From assembly GCF_947499585.1 (NCBI RefSeq), contig NZ_CANMOO010000002.1, positions 744,001 to 808,000 of the forward strand: DNA of 64,000 nucleotides. Direction: 5' to 3'. Of the stretch, positions 61,226-64,000 are shown piece after piece (position 1 is the first letter of the stretch; each line of letters begins with the position of its first letter). The notes under the pieces are model-generated. The model was given only the letters and a program-made list of their open reading frames with translations. It was not told where the DNA came from and searched no databases. This DNA comes from an uncultured Allomuricauda sp. Its GTDB lineage: Bacteria; Bacteroidota; Bacteroidia; Flavobacteriales; Flavobacteriaceae. The position numbers and the translations under genes are program-made.

Positions 61226-61594
61226 CTAAAACATGGCTGAAGGATCATAAAAGAACTGTGCTTTCTTAATTTTCCCGTTCTCTACTTGATACATAGAAAG
61301 CTCTTCCATATTTACTCTACCTCCCTGTTTAAAAGTAACATCGCTGGTCATTGGCACTACAAAATGATTGCCCATTACAATTGGGTCTCCAACAGTTCCT
61401 CCATGTGCTTCTTGAATATTATTGGCCCACTGTTCAAAACCTTTTAAAATATTGTCTAGCCCTTCGGTCACTTCATTTGGCACTCCTGCCATCTCAACGC
61501 TAACCGCATCTTGGGCATAAAGGCCATAAGCCTGATCATATTTGCCTTCTCTACAAAGGCTTACTAGTTTGTCCGCAACTTCTTGTGTTGTCAT
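61226..61594 (-). CDS. NTF2-like/SnoaL-type small protein
   Basis: Protein of 122 aa of the nuclear transport factor 2 fold: TTQEVADKLVSLCREGKYDQAYGLYAQDAVSVE forms the first helices and strand, followed by beta strands ending YQVENGKIKKAQFFYDPSAMF. Such proteins bind small ligands or catalyse isomerisation; no specific active-site set is clear. It is probably the first of its transcription unit. Confidence 0.85.
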   Translation of the reverse strand: MTTQEVADKLVSLCREGKYDQAYGLYAQDAVSVEMAGVPNEVTEGLDNILKGFEQWANNIQEAHGGTVGDPIVMGNHFVVPMTSDVTFKQGGRVNMEELSMYQVENGKIKKAQFFYDPSAMF

Positions 61595-61627
61595 TTTTGT
61601 TTCTGTTTTTATGATTAATAAATAAAC

Positions 61628-62293
61628 TCAAGATAAATCAAATGCCTGGCTCAAATAAGTATTCAAAGGTTTAATAGCTTCAAAATGGCTCAAAATTTCA
61701 CCGCTTAATTCATCAGAGTTATAAAAAGGCTCCAATGGAAATTCGGCCATGGCATAGAATTGTTTGTTGTATATCAAATCTGTTTTTTCCGCTATGGTAA
61801 GTAGACTTTTATCCAATCGTTTTGCCTTTTCCCCTTTAAGCCTACCAAAGTTTTGGGTAAAGGATGAAGCCCCAACAATTTTTGTTAAAGCCACTATGTC
61901 CTTCGCAATATGGTTTCGGACCAAGGCAAGTTCAGGAGGTCTTAGCATAAAAAGGCCGCCTCCAACATGAATACTGGTAGCATCTATCCCTAAATAATAC
62001 CCAGGCAAAATGGATTTTTTCCCGTTAGGTGAAAAGCCAGCTTTTAAAATGGCGTGGTATGGTGTTTTATCCTTTGAAAAACGAACATCTTTATTAATGC
62101 GAAACATAGCCTTTTTGGAATCTGGAAGGATGCGATTGTCCCATTCTGTCAAGTTTGGCAACAAATTATCCAGTAAATCCAAAAAAGGAGCTTTCACCTC
62201 ATTTTCATATCGTTTTTTGTTGGCATGAAACCACTCCTTATTATTGTTTCTAGCTAATTCTTTAAAAAAGGCAGTGTATGAAGAAGTAATCAT
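61628..62293 (-). CDS. DUF2461 family protein
   Basis: Protein of 221 aa starting TAFFKELARNNNKEWFHANKKRYE, with RINKDVRFSKDKTPYHAILKAGF and GKKSILPGYYLGIDATSIHVGGGLF, typical of DUF2461 (TIGR02453). Its biochemical function is unknown; an enzymatic role has been guessed from conserved Asp/Arg residues. Six bp separate it from the TfoX gene, so the two probably share a transcript. Confidence 0.9.
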   Translation of the reverse strand: MITSSYTAFFKELARNNNKEWFHANKKRYENEVKAPFLDLLDNLLPNLTEWDNRILPDSKKAMFRINKDVRFSKDKTPYHAILKAGFSPNGKKSILPGYYLGIDATSIHVGGGLFMLRPPELALVRNHIAKDIVALTKIVGASSFTQNFGRLKGEKAKRLDKSLLTIAEKTDLIYNKQFYAMAEFPLEPFYNSDELSGEILSHFEAIKPLNTYLSQAFDLS

Positions 62294-62299
62294 GTTTCG

Positions 62300-62632
62300 T
62301 TATTTTTTGGAGATTTCAATTGATTTTTTGGCCCAAAGCAAAAGCGTGTCTACATCATCAAAAACCGCATCAGGAATGGAGTAATAAGGCATTTTGCCGT
62401 GTTTTCTAGCTCCATTTTTTTCATAGTCCTTTTGATTGGAAATATCCACTTTCAGGTAAGCAGTCCCTTTTGAATGAATAATTCCAAACATCTTACCTGT
62501 ATGAAATATACCATGGCCACCAAACATTTTTTTTGCTGAAATGTCACTTATTGAACTCAATTTTTGAACTATCAGCTCTGCAGCCAATACTGAACCTTGC
62601 GTAATTTTCGCTCCCTTTACCCCCATCTTCAA
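62300..62632 (-). CDS. TfoX/Sxy N-terminal domain protein
   Basis: Protein of 110 aa with the TfoX N-domain pattern SSISDISAKKMFGGHGIFHTGKMFGII and YLKVD. In Proteobacteria full-length TfoX activates competence genes; this short version lacks the C-terminal domain, is widespread, and its function here is unclear. The stop of the upstream YjbR gene overlaps its start by 4 bp, indicating coupling. Confidence 0.85.
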   Translation of the reverse strand: MKMGVKGAKITQGSVLAAELIVQKLSSISDISAKKMFGGHGIFHTGKMFGIIHSKGTAYLKVDISNQKDYEKNGARKHGKMPYYSIPDAVFDDVDTLLLWAKKSIEISKK

Positions 62633-62943
62633 TTCGATTTTATCAATTCCAACGCCTTATGTGCAAGCTTCTCCCATTTTTCATGGTATTCAAAATCAAC
62701 TTCGTACCAACCTGCTAAAGGTTTTTTGGTTTTAAAAGGGTTGAATTCAGAAAGCTCAAAATCTTGCTCTTCCAAAGGGTAGCCCTTTCCCAATTTGAAT
62801 ACCATTTTTTCCTTTTTGGAGAAGAATGCAAATACTTTATTTTTGTAATGGATAGCAGGGGAACTCATCATTTTTCCTTCTGTAACCTCTGGGTGCTTCA
62901 AACAAAATAATTCACGGACCTCCTTGAATTTTTCAAACTCCAT
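62629..62943 (-). CDS. MmcQ/YjbR-like protein
   Basis: Protein of 104 aa: PEVTEGKMMSSPAIHYKNKVFAFF and FKLGKGYPLE match the YjbR/TfoX-like small fold; the C-terminal WYEVDFEYHEKWEKLAHKAL is also typical. The fold is related to TfoX N-domains, and the pair may have arisen by duplication. The gene is first in the unit, with a -7 element four bases before its ATG. Confidence 0.8.
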   Translation of the reverse strand: MEFEKFKEVRELFCLKHPEVTEGKMMSSPAIHYKNKVFAFFSKKEKMVFKLGKGYPLEEQDFELSEFNPFKTKKPLAGWYEVDFEYHEKWEKLAHKALELIKSN

Positions 62944-62947
62944 ATTC

Positions 62948-62955
62948 CAAAGCTA
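62948..62955 (-). promoter_or_regulatory. -7 promoter element 4 bp before the YjbR-like gene (leaderless)
   Basis: On the minus strand TAGCTTTG matches TAnnTTTG and is followed by GAAT and then ATG, so the transcript should begin near the start codon. Confidence 0.55.
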
Positions 62956-63054
62956 CAAAAGGCATTCAAGCCAAGATAAGGGCGAATAAGACACTTTTAA
63001 GGGTTGATTGTGCCAAGTATAACGACTACATTTATAGCACTAAAATCGTTGATA

Positions 63055-64000
63055 ATGAAACACGTAAGTATTTTGGTGCCCAAGGGGAATGCCATTTTAA
63101 GCAATGTAGTTGGACCATTTAAAGTGCTAATGGCGGTAAATCAGTTTTTAAAACAAACCGGAGCAAGAAGCGATGACTTTTTTGAAACCCATTTAGTAGG
63201 CCTTGAACATGATTATTCATTATATAATGGAATGTTCAGTATTCATTGTGATAGTATGATCACGGATATTGAAAAAACAGATTTGATATTAATTCCCGCC
63301 TTACGACCAGATAAGCTGGCTGAAGATTTGGAGAGCAACCAAGCTTTTGTTCCTTGGATTTTGCACCAACGTAACAAACATAATGCTGAGGTTGCCAGCA
63401 TGTGCATGGGCGCTTTTGTTTTGGCGCAAACCGGGCTGGTTGATAACAAGCAGTGTGCTACGCATTGGGCAGCAATGGAAATGTTCAAAAAAATGTTTCC
63501 GCAAGTAAATCTGGTTTCCAATAAAATTGTGACAGATGAAGATGGAATCTATTCCAGTGGAGGGGCCTTTTCCTTCTTAAACCTAATGCTACATTTGGTG
63601 GAGAAACACTGCGGTCGTGGAGTGGCTATTTACATTTCTAAGTTTTTTGAAATTGATATGGATCGTGTGGACCAAAACCAGTTTGCCATTTTTCAAGGGC
63701 AGAAAGATCATGAGGATATTGCCATTAAAGAAGCCCAAAAATATATTGAAAGCAATGTTGAGCATAAAATATCAGTGGAGCAATTGGCTAAGAAGTATGC
63801 CATTAGTAGTAGAAATTTTGTGCGCAGATTTAAAAAGGCCACCCAAAATACTCCTTTGGAATATATTCAACGAGTAAAAATAGAAGCGGCCAAACGTAGT
63901 CTGGAGTCTACAGAACAAAACGTAAATGAGGTGATGTACCAAGTGGGCTATGCAGATCAAAAGGCGTTTAGGACAGTATTTAAAAAATACGCCGGACTAT
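63055..64000 (+). CDS. GlxA-type AraC family regulator with DJ-1/PfpI domain (3' truncated by window end)
   Basis: The ATG at 63055 opens a frame that continues to the end of the window (about 315 residues seen). The N-terminal domain (about 1-190) is DJ-1/PfpI-like, with SMCMGAFVLAQTGLVDN carrying the Cys/nucleophile-elbow position. The C-terminal domain (about 220-315) is an AraC helix-turn-helix pair, with SVEQLAKKYAISSRNFVRRFKK and QVGYADQKAFRTVFKKY. GlxA-type proteins are transcriptional regulators whose DJ-1 domain senses ligands or is inactive. Regulated genes probably lie beyond the window. The frame is only slightly truncated, because the second AraC helix is already reached. Confidence 0.9.
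   Translation, partial: MKHVSILVPKGNAILSNVVGPFKVLMAVNQFLKQTGARSDDFFETHLVGLEHDYSLYNGMFSIHCDSMITDIEKTDLILIPALRPDKLAEDLESNQAFVPWILHQRNKHNAEVASMCMGAFVLAQTGLVDNKQCATHWAAMEMFKKMFPQVNLVSNKIVTDEDGIYSSGGAFSFLNLMLHLVEKHCGRGVAIYISKFFEIDMDRVDQNQFAIFQGQKDHEDIAIKEAQKYIESNVEHKISVEQLAKKYAISSRNFVRRFKKATQNTPLEYIQRVKIEAAKRSLESTEQNVNEVMYQVGYADQKAFRTVFKKYAGL

Noticed and set aside
1..64000. tRNA, rRNA, CRISPR arrays, transposases, phage genes, restriction or defence systems
   Set aside because: None could be supported by sequence on either strand; intergenic gaps are short and show no such patterns.

Overview
The window is chromosomal DNA of a marine-type Flavobacteriaceae bacterium (phylum Bacteroidota). The evidence is low GC, SusC/SusD pairs, promoters of the form TAnnTTTG, few Shine-Dalgarno sites, and many families restricted to this group (DUF4175, DUF4837, DUF6909, DUF6341, DUF6427, DUF4254, DUF5687, DUF6747). 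No tRNA, rRNA, CRISPR array, insertion sequence or prophage was recognised.

Layout. (1) 1-5240: end of a DUF4175 gene, then ybeY, mnmG, a membrane protein, a lipoprotein and a methyltransferase, with two perfect 16-bp parS-type palindromes. (2) 5.4-21 kb: housekeeping and envelope genes, including an OmpH/Skp-like chaperone, an amidohydrolase, DoxX, holB, pgk, a LysM lytic transglycosylase, DUF4837, a PorE-like OmpA protein, TatA, an M23 peptidase, a GH3-family enzyme and DUF6909. (3) 21.1-38.6 kb: a Wzx/Wzy-type surface polysaccharide locus between conserved genes. It starts with a Wzz-like protein and a decayed acetyltransferase. Next comes a tightly packed aldolase / FGGY kinase / iron alcohol dehydrogenase / LicC-like nucleotidyltransferase cassette, then a flippase and a TagF-type polyol-phosphate transferase. 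Two polymerase/ligase proteins, two GT4 enzymes, gmd plus a reductase (a GDP-deoxyhexose), the initiating phosphoglycosyltransferase and a UDP-xylose synthase complete it. (4) 38.6-42.8 kb: purD, DUF6341, DUF6427, DUF4254 and a GT9 glycosyltransferase. (5) 42.8-46.2 kb: a TetR regulator, a secreted protein of unknown function and a serine hydrolase. (6) 46.4-56.6 kb: an arsenosugar operon on the minus strand. In order of transcription it holds a TIGR04282-type glycosyltransferase, SusC, SusD, a sodium/solute symporter, a metallophosphoesterase-AhpD fusion, radical SAM ArsS and methyltransferase ArsM. (7) 56.9-64 kb: a patatin-like lipase, a PaaE-type reductase, a DUF5687/ABC exporter pair, small stand-alone proteins and a truncated GlxA-type AraC regulator.

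How the parts work together. The polysaccharide locus appears to supply its own precursors: a GDP-6-deoxyhexose, UDP-xylose and, by inference, a CDP-activated polyol made by the four-gene cassette and added as a phosphodiester by the TagF-like enzyme. The arsenosugar operon couples outer- and inner-membrane uptake genes to arsenic methylation and arsenosugar assembly. Four copies of one dyad, ACmGAC-N6-GTCkGT, lie in two intergenic regions: two copies upstream of the tetR gene and two between the arsenosugar operon and the patatin gene. This suggests that the regulator controls itself and at least one of those distant units.

The most novel-looking items are the polyol cassette, the TetR dyads, the arsenosugar fusion protein with its altered metal site and Cys cluster, the parS sites and several apparently leaderless promoters. 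Family assignments rest on motifs read by eye; no database search was possible.
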